DNA of 45,878 nt from Candidatus Bathyarchaeota archaeon (GTDB lineage: Archaea > Thermoproteota > Bathyarchaeia > Bathyarchaeales > DTEX01), in NCBI GenBank assembly GCA_018396405.1, contig JAGTQD010000006.1:1-45878 (forward strand), in the 5' to 3' direction. Both the position numbers and the translations under genes were made by a program. Below, piece after piece: positions 1-8,136 of the stretch (position 1 is its first letter; every line of letters starts with the position of its first letter). The notes under the pieces were generated by a model. It ran no database searches. It saw nothing but the letters and a program-made list of their open reading frames with translations, and was not told the DNA's origin.

Positions 1-684
1 GGCTTCAACCTCGAGGACTTTAGAAGGTTGGCTGGTAAGGATATAACTGTTGTTTCGAGGAGGGATATTGAGGATGAGGGGGGAGAAATTATCCTTAAGA
101 GGGCTCTGTATGGGAGGGTAGCCTTCCTCGTTCCAGGCGATCCCATGATTGCGACAACACATATAACTCTTAGAATAAAGGCTGAGAAAATGGGGATAAA
201 AACTAGGATTATTCATGGAGCATCAATATTATCAGCCGCGATAGGGCTATCAGGCCTGCAAAACTATAGGTTTGGTAAGAGTGTGACGATACCATTTCCA
301 GAGGGCGGCATAATATCGAATACACCATACATCATTATATCTGAGAATAAGGCTCGAAATCTCCACACGCTATGCTTCTTGGATATTAGGGCTGAGGAGG
401 CTAGATACATGACTATAGGAGAGGCTTTAGGTGTACTTATTGAGCTAGAGAAAATTAATGGGCTGGGTCTTTTAAGGGAGGATAGCCTAGCAGTCGGTGT
501 TGCTAGGGCTGGGTCTGAGAATCCCGTTGTTAAGGCTGACACCATAAAGAACTTAGTTAACTTTGATTTTGGCGGCCCACCCCATACACTAATTATACCA
601 GCAGATAAACTCCATTTCATGGAGGCGGAGGCTCTGATAGCCCTTGCTAGTGCGCCAAGATGGGTTATGGAGATGATTGGATGA
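1..684 (+). CDS. dphB: Diphthine synthase, 5' end outside the window
   Basis: This enzyme methylates the modified histidine of translation elongation factor 2 with S-adenosylmethionine, a middle step of diphthamide synthesis. The reading frame is open from base 1, so the true N-terminus lies upstream and the TTG at 28 is only an internal codon. Visible family hallmarks are VPGDPMIATTH, IHGASILSAAIGLSGLQNY, the LHTLCFLDIRAEEARYMT stretch, RAGS, and the C-terminal GGPPHTLIIPADKLHFMEAE. The stop overlaps the start of the next gene as ATGA, so the two are probably translationally coupled. The part seen is about 227 residues of a usual 255-270, so only some 30-40 residues are missing. Confidence 0.95.
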   Translation, partial: GFNLEDFRRLAGKDITVVSRRDIEDEGGEIILKRALYGRVAFLVPGDPMIATTHITLRIKAEKMGIKTRIIHGASILSAAIGLSGLQNYRFGKSVTIPFPEGGIISNTPYIIISENKARNLHTLCFLDIRAEEARYMTIGEALGVLIELEKINGLGLLREDSLAVGVARAGSENPVVKADTIKNLVNFDFGGPPHTLIIPADKLHFMEAEALIALASAPRWVMEMIG

Positions 685-947
685 ACAAGATAAGTATAGA
701 GGAGAGGGCACGGAGATATCTGCTTAAAACCGAGAGGGTTCTAAAGGAGATAAGGGTCGTAGAAAACCCCACGCTTATAGATGGAAGTCGCGTGCTAAGA
801 GTTATCGAGGAGGCTAACAGGTATTTTGAGGATGCAAAATATTATTTTGAGAGAAAAGAATATGAGGTTAGTTTAGTATCTATATCTTACTGTGAAGGGC
901 TTTTAGATGCGCTACGCATGCTTAAATTAGCTGAATTTGAGTGGTAG
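681..947 (+). CDS. DUF357 family helical protein
   Basis: A small, charged, helical protein of 88 residues matching the archaeal DUF357 family, whose biochemical role is unknown to me. The motif pattern ERARRYLLKTERVLKEI followed by a second helical half with SYCEGLLDALRML is typical. I chose the ATG at 681, which overlaps the dphB stop in an ATGA junction; an in-frame ATG at 660 exists but lies inside dphB. In archaea this family is commonly found next to or fused with the FAD synthase gene, as here. Family assignment is fairly sure; function is not known. Confidence 0.8.
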   Translation: MNKISIEERARRYLLKTERVLKEIRVVENPTLIDGSRVLRVIEEANRYFEDAKYYFERKEYEVSLVSISYCEGLLDALRMLKLAEFEW

Positions 948-957
948 GCTGCTGGCT

Positions 958-1428
958 ATGGAGGGGGAAGAGAGAAGAGAGAAAATTGTATTAGCCGAGG
1001 GGACATTTGACCTACTCCATTATGGGCATATTTATTACTTAACTAATGCGAAGAAGGCTGGTGGAGAAAATGCTAAGCTAATAGTTGTGGTTGCTAGGGA
1101 TAAAACTGTTGAGAGGCTTAAGGGTAGGAAGCCTATATTACCTGAGGATCAGCGTAGGGCTATTGTTGAGTCACTAAAGGTTGTGGATGAGGCGATCCTC
1201 GGATACGAGGACATGGATATGTATAAGGTTATAGAAAAGATTAAGCCGGATATAATAGCGCTCGGATACGATAAAATTGAATTAGAAAAAGAGTTAAAGA
1301 GGTATGTTGAGGAGAAAGGCCTAAATATAGAGGTTATAAGGATGAGCAAGTTCGATTCTATCGAGCCCAATAGCTCGTCAAGCATCAGGAGAAAGATTAT
1401 TGAAACTTACCAAGGCCATATAAAATAG
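958..1428 (+). CDS. ribL: Archaeal FAD synthase (cytidylyltransferase family)
   Basis: RibL transfers AMP from ATP to FMN to make FAD. The 156-residue protein has the nucleotidyltransferase signature GTFDLLHYGH (the HxGH box, residues 21-24) near the N-terminus, the VVARDKTVERLKGRKPI stretch, IALGYD, and a C-terminal SSSSIRRK that corresponds to the ISSTxxR-like phosphate-binding motif. I prefer the ATG at 958; a TTG at 937, inside the preceding gene, would add seven residues and has no better ribosome-binding site. It is the third gene of the dphB-DUF357-ribL run. A perfect inverted repeat begins at its stop codon. Confidence 0.9.
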   Translation: MEGEERREKIVLAEGTFDLLHYGHIYYLTNAKKAGGENAKLIVVVARDKTVERLKGRKPILPEDQRRAIVESLKVVDEAILGYEDMDMYKVIEKIKPDIIALGYDKIELEKELKRYVEEKGLNIEVIRMSKFDSIEPNSSSSIRRKIIETYQGHIK

Positions 1429-1455
1429 GAGTGAAAAATCCTAATATCACTCCTA
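1426..1455. terminator. 9-bp inverted repeat at the ribL stop codon
   Basis: TAGGAGTGA at 1426-1434 is the exact reverse complement of TCACTCCTA at 1447-1455, with a 12-base loop. The left arm contains the ribL stop codon. Its place at the end of the dphB-ribL unit suggests an RNA hairpin that ends or protects the transcript. No clear T-run follows, so a site for a DNA-binding protein upstream of the nfo gene is an alternative. Confidence 0.45.
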
Positions 1456-1530
1456 CCCATTCCAGGTCAACCAAAAAGATTATGGATATATGTTCTGGAC
1501 CCCTTTTAGCGCCCTTTTAAGGTGTAGATA

Positions 1531-2379
1531 ATGCCATTAAGAATAGGCTTTCATATGTCTATATATGGTTCTGTCGACAAGGCTGTTGACAGAGCCCTTG
1601 AGATTGGATGCAACACCCTCCAGATATTCACAAGGAACCCGAGGGGGTGGATTGCCCGACCGCTTAGGCAGAGTGAGGTGGAACTATTCATAATTAAGGT
1701 TGATAGGAATGATATCAAGCCAGTCTTCGCCCACATGCCATATCTACCAAACCTAGCCTCTCCGAGGAAAGACGTATATATGAAGTCTGTTGAGGCCCTA
1801 ATAACTGAGATGAGAAGATGCGAGACTCTGAAAATTCCATTTCTCGTGACACATTTAGGAAGCCACTTGGGTTTTGGTCCTAAAATAGGCCTGGAGAATG
1901 TGGTTAAGGCGATAGATAAGGCTTTCTCTGTTGCTGGAGAGAAAATATTTCTTCTACTCGAAAATACTGCGGGGACGAGGAATAGCATCGGCGGCTCATT
2001 TAGAGACCTCCAATACATAATTGAGAGGACATCGTATCCAGATAAAATTGGAATATGCTTTGATACATGCCATGCGTTCGCGGCGGGCTACGACCTTAGA
2101 ACGGAGGAAGCAATAGATAGAACAATAGAGATTATTGAGGAGACTGTGAGCTTTAATAGGCTGAAGCTCGTCCACCTGAATGACTCGCGCGGAGATTTAA
2201 ACTCGCGTATAGATAGGCATGAGCATATAGGTTTAGGGAAAATTGGAGAGGGCTTCAAAAACATATTAAAGAGCAGATTTGCCAGTTTGCCGCTGATTCT
2301 GGAAACGCCTATAGATGGGCGGAGAAGCGATCTAGAGAACATGATTAAAGTTAAGGAATATGCTGGCATCAAGCCTTAA
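1531..2379 (+). CDS. nfo: Endonuclease IV (AP endonuclease family 2)
   Basis: This DNA-repair enzyme cuts 5' of abasic sites in base-excision repair. The 282-residue TIM-barrel shows the expected metal-ligand regions: GFHMSIYGSVDKA (first His), AHMPYLPNLASP, VTHLGSHLG, LLENTAGTRNSIGG (Glu), CFDTCHAFAAGYD (Asp and His), VHLNDSRGDLNSRIDRHEHI and LETPIDG near the C-terminus. Length is normal for the family. The ATG at 1531 follows an AAGGTG ribosome-binding site. It stands alone between the ribL hairpin and convergent minus-strand genes. Confidence 0.95.
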   Translation: MPLRIGFHMSIYGSVDKAVDRALEIGCNTLQIFTRNPRGWIARPLRQSEVELFIIKVDRNDIKPVFAHMPYLPNLASPRKDVYMKSVEALITEMRRCETLKIPFLVTHLGSHLGFGPKIGLENVVKAIDKAFSVAGEKIFLLLENTAGTRNSIGGSFRDLQYIIERTSYPDKIGICFDTCHAFAAGYDLRTEEAIDRTIEIIEETVSFNRLKLVHLNDSRGDLNSRIDRHEHIGLGKIGEGFKNILKSRFASLPLILETPIDGRRSDLENMIKVKEYAGIKP

Positions 2380-2383
2380 CACA

Positions 2384-2725
2384 TTAGCCCTCACGAACCT
2401 TTATATCTCGCCTCTGCCCATACTGATTCGGTCTATTCATATTCTTCCTCCACTTCTCTAGAAAGAGCTTATCGACATCTATCTCTGTTCCTTGGGTCTT
2501 CTCAACAAGCCCAATGAAATCTAATATATAGAAGATGACATCGATAAGTTCTTCGCATATGATGCTCCAGTCTTCACCCTTCTTATATGCATCGGCCGCC
2601 TCACCCAATTCGACGAATGCCCAGAGGAGCTTCTGGGTTAGTGCTGATTCATCGTTTGGGAAACCCTTGGCCTCGACGAGCTCTCTGACGAGCCTTTTAG
2701 CCTCATTAAAGGTGCACGTATGCAT
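2384..2725 (-). CDS. MazG-like nucleotide pyrophosphohydrolase
   Basis: A 113-residue all-alpha protein of the MazG/dUTPase-like superfamily, which hydrolyses nucleoside triphosphates and is often a house-cleaning enzyme. The pattern FVELGEAADAYKKGE followed by CEELIDVIFYILDFI gives the paired acidic ExxE and ExxD motifs that bind magnesium. It lies directly downstream of cysS, about 19 bases after the cysS stop, and is probably cotranscribed. Its substrate cannot be told from sequence. Confidence 0.8.
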   Translation of the reverse strand: MHTCTFNEAKRLVRELVEAKGFPNDESALTQKLLWAFVELGEAADAYKKGEDWSIICEELIDVIFYILDFIGLVEKTQGTEIDVDKLFLEKWRKNMNRPNQYGQRRDIKVREG

Positions 2726-2744
2726 TCTCTTAACCCCAAGAGCG

Positions 2745-4172
2745 CTAGACTTCCTTTAGCTGCCACCTTGTTCCATGAGGCGTATCTTCTATGATGACGC
2801 CAATCTTCCGTAGCTTATCCCTTATCTCATCAGAAATCTTCCACTCCTTTCTCCTGCGCATCTCCTGCCTAAATTCTAAAATAATATTCATCAAAGAGTC
2901 CACTAACTCACTTCTAGGCTTCTCCTTACCTTTAGTCTCGATTTTGATGCCTAGAACGTCTTCTAATAGAGTTCTTACTACTCCATACACTTCCTTTTTT
3001 GTTGTCGACTCTATTTGTCTCTCTTTGCTGGAATATATGTTTATTGCTTTCACGATATCGAATATTGCTGCGATCGCTAGCGGAGTGTTGAAGTCGTCAT
3101 CCATGGCCTCCTCAAACCTCTTCTTCGCCTCATAAACCTGGCTTAAGAGGGCATCCTCATTCTCTCCCTTCTTAGTCCTCTCTTCTAGAGAAAGCAGTCT
3201 CTCTATAGCATTAAGGATTTTTTCAAGGCTCGCTTTAGCCTGCTCAAGACTTTCTTTGTTAAAGTCTAATGGGCTCCTATAATGCGCGGATATCAAGAAG
3301 AACCTTAAGACTTGTGGACTGCACATTTTGAGGGCATCTTGGACAGTAATAAAGTTTCCAAGAGACTTTGACATCTTCTGCCCATTAACTGTAAGCCACT
3401 CATTATGGAGCCAATATCGAGCAAATGGCTTTCCAGTAAGTGACTCAGCCTGAGCTATCTCATTTTCATGGTGTGGAAAAATTAGGTCTTTTCCGCCCAT
3501 ATGTATATCAAATGTCTCACCCAAATACCTCATGGCCATAGTTGAGCACTCAATATGCCATCCAGGTCTACCCCAACCCCACGGGCTATACCACGCTGGC
3601 TCACCCTCTTTACGGCTCTTCCATAGGGCGAAATCAGCCGGGTTCCTCTTCTTGGGGTTAACTTCTATCCTAGCGCCCATCTCAAGGGCCTCCATCTTAT
3701 TCCCTGAGAGCTTACCATAATCCTCAAACTTTGATACATCAAAGTAGACGTCGCCATCAACCTGGTATGCAAAGCCTTTTTCAATAAGCTTCTGGATCAC
3801 TTCAATCATCTCGGATATATGCTGCGTCGCCCTTGGGCATACATCGGGCTTCATTATATTCAAGGCCTCTATATCGTTGAAGTATGCTTCGCTATATATC
3901 TCGCCAATCTGCTGTATGCTTAAGCCCGTTTCCTGTGAGCGCCTTATGATCTTATCATCCACATCGGTTATATTGCTTACGAAGATCACCCTAAATCCCT
4001 TATACTCCAGGTACCTGTGCACTATGTCCATGAAAACGAATGCCCTTGCATTTCCAATATGTATGAAATCGTATACTGTTGGCCCGCAGGCATATATTCT
4101 GACTTCACCATCACGGAGGGGGACAAAGTCTTCTTTACGCATGCCTAGAGTATTAAATATTCTCAGTCTCAT
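2745..4172 (-). CDS. cysS: Cysteinyl-tRNA synthetase
   Basis: Class I synthetase that charges tRNA-Cys with cysteine. In the 475-residue protein the zinc-binding ACGPTVYD (C29) leads into the HIGH-like box HIGN at residues 38-41. GWGRPGWHIECS and HHENEIAQAE supply the remaining zinc ligands, and KMSKSLGN is the KMSKS loop. The C-terminal third is the helical anticodon-binding DALR-type domain. Full length is normal. Its presence shows direct Cys-tRNA formation instead of reliance on the SepRS/SepCysS route. Confidence 0.97.
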   Translation of the reverse strand: MRLRIFNTLGMRKEDFVPLRDGEVRIYACGPTVYDFIHIGNARAFVFMDIVHRYLEYKGFRVIFVSNITDVDDKIIRRSQETGLSIQQIGEIYSEAYFNDIEALNIMKPDVCPRATQHISEMIEVIQKLIEKGFAYQVDGDVYFDVSKFEDYGKLSGNKMEALEMGARIEVNPKKRNPADFALWKSRKEGEPAWYSPWGWGRPGWHIECSTMAMRYLGETFDIHMGGKDLIFPHHENEIAQAESLTGKPFARYWLHNEWLTVNGQKMSKSLGNFITVQDALKMCSPQVLRFFLISAHYRSPLDFNKESLEQAKASLEKILNAIERLLSLEERTKKGENEDALLSQVYEAKKRFEEAMDDDFNTPLAIAAIFDIVKAINIYSSKERQIESTTKKEVYGVVRTLLEDVLGIKIETKGKEKPRSELVDSLMNIILEFRQEMRRRKEWKISDEIRDKLRKIGVIIEDTPHGTRWQLKEV

Positions 4173-4212
4173 ACTAAACCACTCAAATAAAATGGGATCA
4201 TGTATAAAAGCA

Positions 4213-4893
4213 TCACTTTCTATAAATCTTCAGGCATATGGTGATAACCTTCTCCGAGATCTCTAGGATTTTATCTCTACTTTTTCTCCAAGATATGAGG
4301 ACGCATAAAATTAATGAGATTATCAGGAGCAGTATTGATGTAGTTTCATATTCAAGTGTGGATTTGAGTTCCATGAAGATGAAACCTCCAATATATGCCC
4401 CAGTTATGTAGAGTATTGTTTTTCCAATGAACTGGATTAATATAACCTTCCATATGGGGAGGCGAAAAGAACCAGCTAATAGAACTATTGGTGTGTCTGG
4501 CAGTGGCGATGCCGCAAATAATATCATTAATATTAGCCAATATTTCTCAGCAAACTTAGATGAAGGATCATTCTCCCGCTGAGTATCCAGAGCGCTCCTT
4601 ACGCCGGAGCCGAAATAATACACTGTTATCTCACCTAGAGCGCCACCTAAGCCGGCCACCAACCCGAGAACCGCGGGGCTATAAAATTCTGTTAATGATA
4701 ATAGTGCAGGAAGAAAAACACCCCTAGCAATAACTGATAGGTGACTTAACAGTGCTGATAAAAAGACCCCGAGAAGCCCATAGCTCCATAAGACTGTGCT
4801 CTCAGCAAATATTCTATAGAGCATGATTAAGGATATGATGGCGGCGACAGCGGCCCCGAGAATCCTCAATAGGGCTCCAACACTGACTCTCAT
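4213..4893 (-). CDS. VTT-domain (DedA/SNARE-associated type) membrane protein
   Basis: A 226-residue integral membrane protein with about six hydrophobic segments. The central part contains GLVAGLGGALGEITVYYFG and FAASPLPDTPIVLLAG, the conserved G-rich and P-x-P-D elements of the VTT fold; DedA relatives act in membrane lipid or proton homeostasis. A distant paralogue lies at 33133-33825 and shares the AGLGxALGE and PLPD elements. It starts 41 bases upstream of cysS, on the same strand. The exact role is unknown. Confidence 0.75.
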   Translation of the reverse strand: MRVSVGALLRILGAAVAAIISLIMLYRIFAESTVLWSYGLLGVFLSALLSHLSVIARGVFLPALLSLTEFYSPAVLGLVAGLGGALGEITVYYFGSGVRSALDTQRENDPSSKFAEKYWLILMILFAASPLPDTPIVLLAGSFRLPIWKVILIQFIGKTILYITGAYIGGFIFMELKSTLEYETTSILLLIISLILCVLISWRKSRDKILEISEKVITICLKIYRK

Positions 4894-5641
4894 GGAAGAT
4901 TCTAATATTTAACCCCATTATAAACCTTCCATTAACCACAAATTTAGATCAAATGGAGATCCGAGTGGAAACGAAAATCAATAACAGCATATTACTAATT
5001 ATTTTACTAGGTATTATCACCATCAGCATCAATTTTTTAAGGATAGTGATGAAGTAATATCCCTATTCAACTCCTAGGCTTTTCATCTCCGACCCTCAGG
5101 TTTCATAAACCTCATCATTATTGATTATTTAATTGCCAGCTTTGGCGCTTTACTGGGCGACTTGTGAATCATAGTTTTAATATTAAATGAAGTTTAAAGG
5201 TTGTTGCAAGAAGAGTCGTTAATTCTGCCAAAAATGGCGTCTAACTTTACTCAAAAGTATCTATTGGCGTCTTTGGTCAGTTTCCTCATATATTCTCCGC
5301 CGTCATATACTCACCTTCAGTCATAACAATCATAGGCGCCAGCGAATTTAGGGCTCAAATGTCTTCAAGGGTTAGCAGAGCCGTTAAGGTTTGCTGATTA
5401 TAAATATAAAGAAGACTATGAATGATTGGGGGACGAAAATTGTTAGCGAGGGATACAGCAATAATTTGTTACCTATAAAGAAGATAAATATGCGTGAGAA
5501 TAATCTGTATTAGATAAGTCTACCAAGATAATAAGGGATCAAGCCCGCCGACGGGACAAAAGCTTTGATAATGAATGAGATCGAGTGATAAACGGCATAA
5601 ACAATATAAACTCTCTGGAGAGAAATCCTAGTGGACGTAGA
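4894..5641. other. Gene-poor stretch before tRNA-Pro
   Basis: About 750 AT-rich bases without a convincing gene. Short frames exist, for example a plus-strand frame near 5341-5430 that ends with the peptide LAEPLRFADYKYKEDYE, but none has a start, a ribosome-binding site and recognisable family features. A lone GTGATGA at 5046-5052 resembles a C box, but I see no matching D box. Together with the broken PIN gene downstream, this may be the decayed remains of accessory genes around a tRNA. Confidence 0.5.
5604..5610 (+). promoter_or_regulatory. TATA box of tRNA-Pro
   Basis: ATATAAA lies 32-38 bases upstream of the tRNA 5' end, the spacing expected for an archaeal promoter plus a short leader. 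A small palindrome, CTCTC-TG-GAGAG, at 5611-5622 sits between the box and the gene. Confidence 0.5.
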
Positions 5642-5720
5642 GGGGCCGTGGTCGAGCCTGGACTAAGATGCGCGCCTGGGGCGTGCGTGGTCGTGGGTTC
5701 AAATCCCACCGGCCCCACCA
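5642..5720 (+). tRNA. tRNA-Pro (anticodon GGG), CCA encoded
   Basis: The acceptor stem GGGGCCG pairs exactly with CGGCCCC. The T arm is GTGGG-TTCAAAT-CCCAC. The anticodon stem CGCGC/GTGCG closes the 7-base loop CTGGGGC, which gives anticodon GGG for codon CCC. The D arm begins GTCG and has the conserved GG in its loop. The discriminator base is A and the CCA tail is encoded at 5718-5720. There is no intron. A truncated PIN-domain gene follows 35 bases downstream. Confidence 0.95.
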
Positions 5721-5754
5721 TTACTGCACCTGGGGCAGTGAATCTTTTGGATGA

Positions 5755-6033
5755 ACAAGCAACATTTTAGGCAAGTGGCAGGAGCCGCCTTCGCCCAATG
5801 AAATTGAGGATATCGTGGAGGCTCTAGATGCATTCTCCTTTGGGCTATATTCCCTTAAGGGTGAGTATGCGAAGAAGACCCCGGAGATGGCGTATGAGAA
5901 CAACATAGCAGTATATAATGCATCCTATATATCATTGGCATTTCTCAAAAATACCTATGTGTACACCGCAGATGTAAAACTTGTGGAGAAGCTGAAGGAT
6001 GAATATTCACCCTATATCAAGATACTAAAATGA
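5755..6033 (+). pseudogene. Truncated VapC-like PIN-domain toxin remnant
   Basis: The open frame has no good start codon; a GTG at 5815 is possible. It encodes roughly the C-terminal two-thirds of a PIN-domain ribonuclease. The stretch NNIAVYNASYISLAF followed by YVYTADVKLVEKL matches the end of VapC toxins, where the usual sequence is vYDAsYvaLA and TaDxkL. Two defects show. The N-terminal part with the first catalytic aspartate is missing, and the aspartate of the YDA motif is asparagine here. No antitoxin gene is next to it. It is most likely a dead remnant stranded beside the tRNA-Pro gene. Confidence 0.65.
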
Positions 6034-6193
6034 GGGGTAAGTGAGAATAGTCATTCATAGCGTAAAGTGTATCCCCATCATCATTTAAAGTGATAATTTC
6101 TTCACTCTTAAACCTGAAGCACTTTTTAGAAGCCTTAATTAACGATTCTAAATTTTAAATTTTTTGCTCTTCTTGCCAAATCATCCTTTTTTA

Positions 6194-6211
6194 GGAAAGT
6201 TTGTTCTTTCC
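6194..6211. repeat. Inverted repeat upstream of ino1
   Basis: GGAAAGTTTGTTCTTTCC has 6-bp perfect arms and a 6-base loop. A second, looser pair, AGGTTT/AAACCT, follows before the ino1 promoter. Both lie 80-100 bases upstream of the start of the DIP operon, so they are candidate control sites for a heat- or salt-regulated pathway. Function is inferred from position only. Confidence 0.35.
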
Positions 6212-6294
6212 AAAAGGTTTTTATTTTTCTTTAAACCTATAAGTATTATCATTTACCTATACATTGTCGGTATAATTTAGGGGTGTTTGCGGAA

Positions 6295-7374
6295 ATGGTC
6301 ATTAAAGTTGCTTTAGCTGGTATTGGCAATTGTGCTTCAGCGCTAGTTCAGGGCATAGAATACTATAAAGACGCTAAGGATGGTGAGATCGTTCCAGGGC
6401 TTATGCATGTAAATTTTGGCGGCTATCATATTAGAGACATAAAGTTTGTGGCAGCCTTCGACATTAACCGACTAAAGATTGGAAAAGATTTGAGCGAGGC
6501 GATATTTGCTGAGCCAAACTGCTGCGCAAGGTTCGTTGAATCAATGCCTAAATTGGGCGTTAAGGTTCTCCCGGGCCCAATCCTTGATGGCGCCTCCCCA
6601 CATATGCTGGAGGCATTCAAAGTTTATTCTGAGGAGGATCTTGAACCTGTAGACGTTGTCTCAGTATTGAGGGAAGTCGATGCAGATATGCTGGTAAACT
6701 TCCTCCCAGTCGGCAGCTACCACGCTACACGCTATTATGCTGAGGCTGCGCTTAAAGCTGGATGCGCATTCGTCAATTGTATTCCGGAGTTCATTGCAAG
6801 CGATAAGGTTTGGGCTGCTAAATTTGAGGCAGCTGGCTTACCGGTCGCTGGCGATGATATTAAAAGCCAGCTGGGGGCGACAATCCTACATAGAGCTATC
6901 GTTAACCTATTTGTTGAGAGGGGTGTTGTGATTGATGAAACCTATCAGCTTAACATTGGCGGAAACACCGATTTCCTAAATATGACCCTTGAGGAGAGAT
7001 TAAAGACTAAGAGGATAAGTAAGACTGAGGCTGTAACAAGCCTTGTTCCATATGATGTGCCGACTAAAATTGGCCCATCAGATTACATACCATTCCTTAA
7101 GGACAAAAAGGTATGCTACATCTATGTTAAAGGCAGGAACTTTGGGAATCAACCTGTAACATTGATGCTGAGGCTTGAGGTTGAGGACTCCCCGAATAGT
7201 GCGGGCGTTGTTATAGACGTGATAAGGGCGGTTAAAATAGCCCTGGATAGGGGTATATCTGGCCCATTAATAAGCATATCTGCTTATGCATTTAAGCATC
7301 CACCAGTCCAGGTTCAGGACGCGGTAGCGAGGCAATGGGTTGAGGAGTTTATAGAGGGGAGGAGGGAGCGCTGA
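6295..7374 (+). CDS. ino1: myo-Inositol-1-phosphate synthase
   Basis: This NAD-dependent enzyme turns glucose-6-phosphate into L-myo-inositol-1-phosphate, the first step to inositol phospholipids and to the thermolyte di-myo-inositol phosphate. The N-terminal Rossmann motif is ALAGIGNCASALVQG. Further family blocks are FVAAFDINRLKIGKDLSEAI, FVNCIPEFIA, GDDIKSQLGATI and NIGGNTDFLNM. The length of 359 residues fits the short archaeal/actinobacterial form. I chose the ATG at 6295, nine bases after AGGGGTG; the GTG at 6283 lies inside that ribosome-binding site. It is the first gene of a three-gene operon with the two enzymes that turn its product into DIP phosphate. Confidence 0.95.
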   Translation: MVIKVALAGIGNCASALVQGIEYYKDAKDGEIVPGLMHVNFGGYHIRDIKFVAAFDINRLKIGKDLSEAIFAEPNCCARFVESMPKLGVKVLPGPILDGASPHMLEAFKVYSEEDLEPVDVVSVLREVDADMLVNFLPVGSYHATRYYAEAALKAGCAFVNCIPEFIASDKVWAAKFEAAGLPVAGDDIKSQLGATILHRAIVNLFVERGVVIDETYQLNIGGNTDFLNMTLEERLKTKRISKTEAVTSLVPYDVPTKIGPSDYIPFLKDKKVCYIYVKGRNFGNQPVTLMLRLEVEDSPNSAGVVIDVIRAVKIALDRGISGPLISISAYAFKHPPVQVQDAVARQWVEEFIEGRRER

Positions 7375-7377
7375 GAG

Positions 7378-8136
7378 GTGCGCGCGGTAATATTGGCGGC
7401 TGGAAGGGGGGCTCGCCTCCATCCATACTCAGAAAGCATCCCAAAATCATTAATCAAAGTTCTTGGAAAGCCCCTACTAGAGAATACAATCCTGGTTCTC
7501 AAGAGGGCGGGAATAAAAGATATAACTATAGTTATTGGATATCTAGGGGATCAGATTAAAAAGTATCTGGGTGATGGAAGAAGTTTAGGTGTGAGGATCA
7601 ATTATTGCTATAATCAAAACTATACTCTTGAGAACGCAGTCTCCTTGAAAGAAGCTGAAGGAGAACTACGTGGCGAACGGCGTTTTCTACTTTTGATGGG
7701 AGACCATTACTTTGAGGATGGAATAATAGAGTCTATCCTTAGGGAGGGGGGAGATCGCATCCTCTTATGTATCGATAGGAGCCCCAGCCACCCACCCCAA
7801 ATCAAGGATGCAACCAAGGTTTTAGTTGACGGGGATAATCGTATAATTGATATTGGAAAAGATATACGTGTATGGAATGCTGTCGACGCTGGTCTATTCA
7901 TGCTCGACAATAGTATTTTTGGGGTGATCCACACACTAGAGGCGGAGAAGCCCAGCGTATCAATAACAGACTGCATAAAGTATTTAACGCAGAGGGTGAA
8001 GCCAGTTTATGGGTTCGATATCTCCGGGCATTTATGGTTCGATATAGATACACCCCAGGATATTGAGTTCATAAATACTTTTCTGGGGAAAATGGATGCC
8101 AAGAGAGTGGGACGGGATAGTCTCACAATATATTAA
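7378..8136 (+). CDS. CTP:inositol-1-phosphate cytidylyltransferase
   Basis: The enzyme activates inositol-1-phosphate with CTP to CDP-inositol for DIP synthesis. The 252-residue protein has the sugar nucleotidyltransferase signature LAAGRGARLHPYS at the N-terminus, PKSLIKVLGKPLLE, LLLMGDHYFED as the metal-binding aspartate region, and WFDIDTPQDIEF near the end. The GTG start at 7378 follows GGAGGAGG and lies three bases after the ino1 stop. The call rests on sequence type plus context, since the product of the gene before is the substrate. In Archaeoglobus this domain is fused to the next enzyme; here the two frames overlap by 41 bases instead. Confidence 0.88.
   Translation: MRAVILAAGRGARLHPYSESIPKSLIKVLGKPLLENTILVLKRAGIKDITIVIGYLGDQIKKYLGDGRSLGVRINYCYNQNYTLENAVSLKEAEGELRGERRFLLLMGDHYFEDGIIESILREGGDRILLCIDRSPSHPPQIKDATKVLVDGDNRIIDIGKDIRVWNAVDAGLFMLDNSIFGVIHTLEAEKPSVSITDCIKYLTQRVKPVYGFDISGHLWFDIDTPQDIEFINTFLGKMDAKRVGRDSLTIY

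Noticed and set aside
5046-5052. Exact C box sequence GTGATGA in the gene-poor stretch
   Set aside because: No D box at a suitable distance; a 7-mer can occur by chance.
5724-5740. A short ACTGC...GCAGT hairpin with CCTGGGG in it, like a second tRNA-Pro anticodon arm
   Set aside because: Only the loop bases match; stem and flanks differ, and no other tRNA part follows. It may be just a small hairpin after the tRNA.
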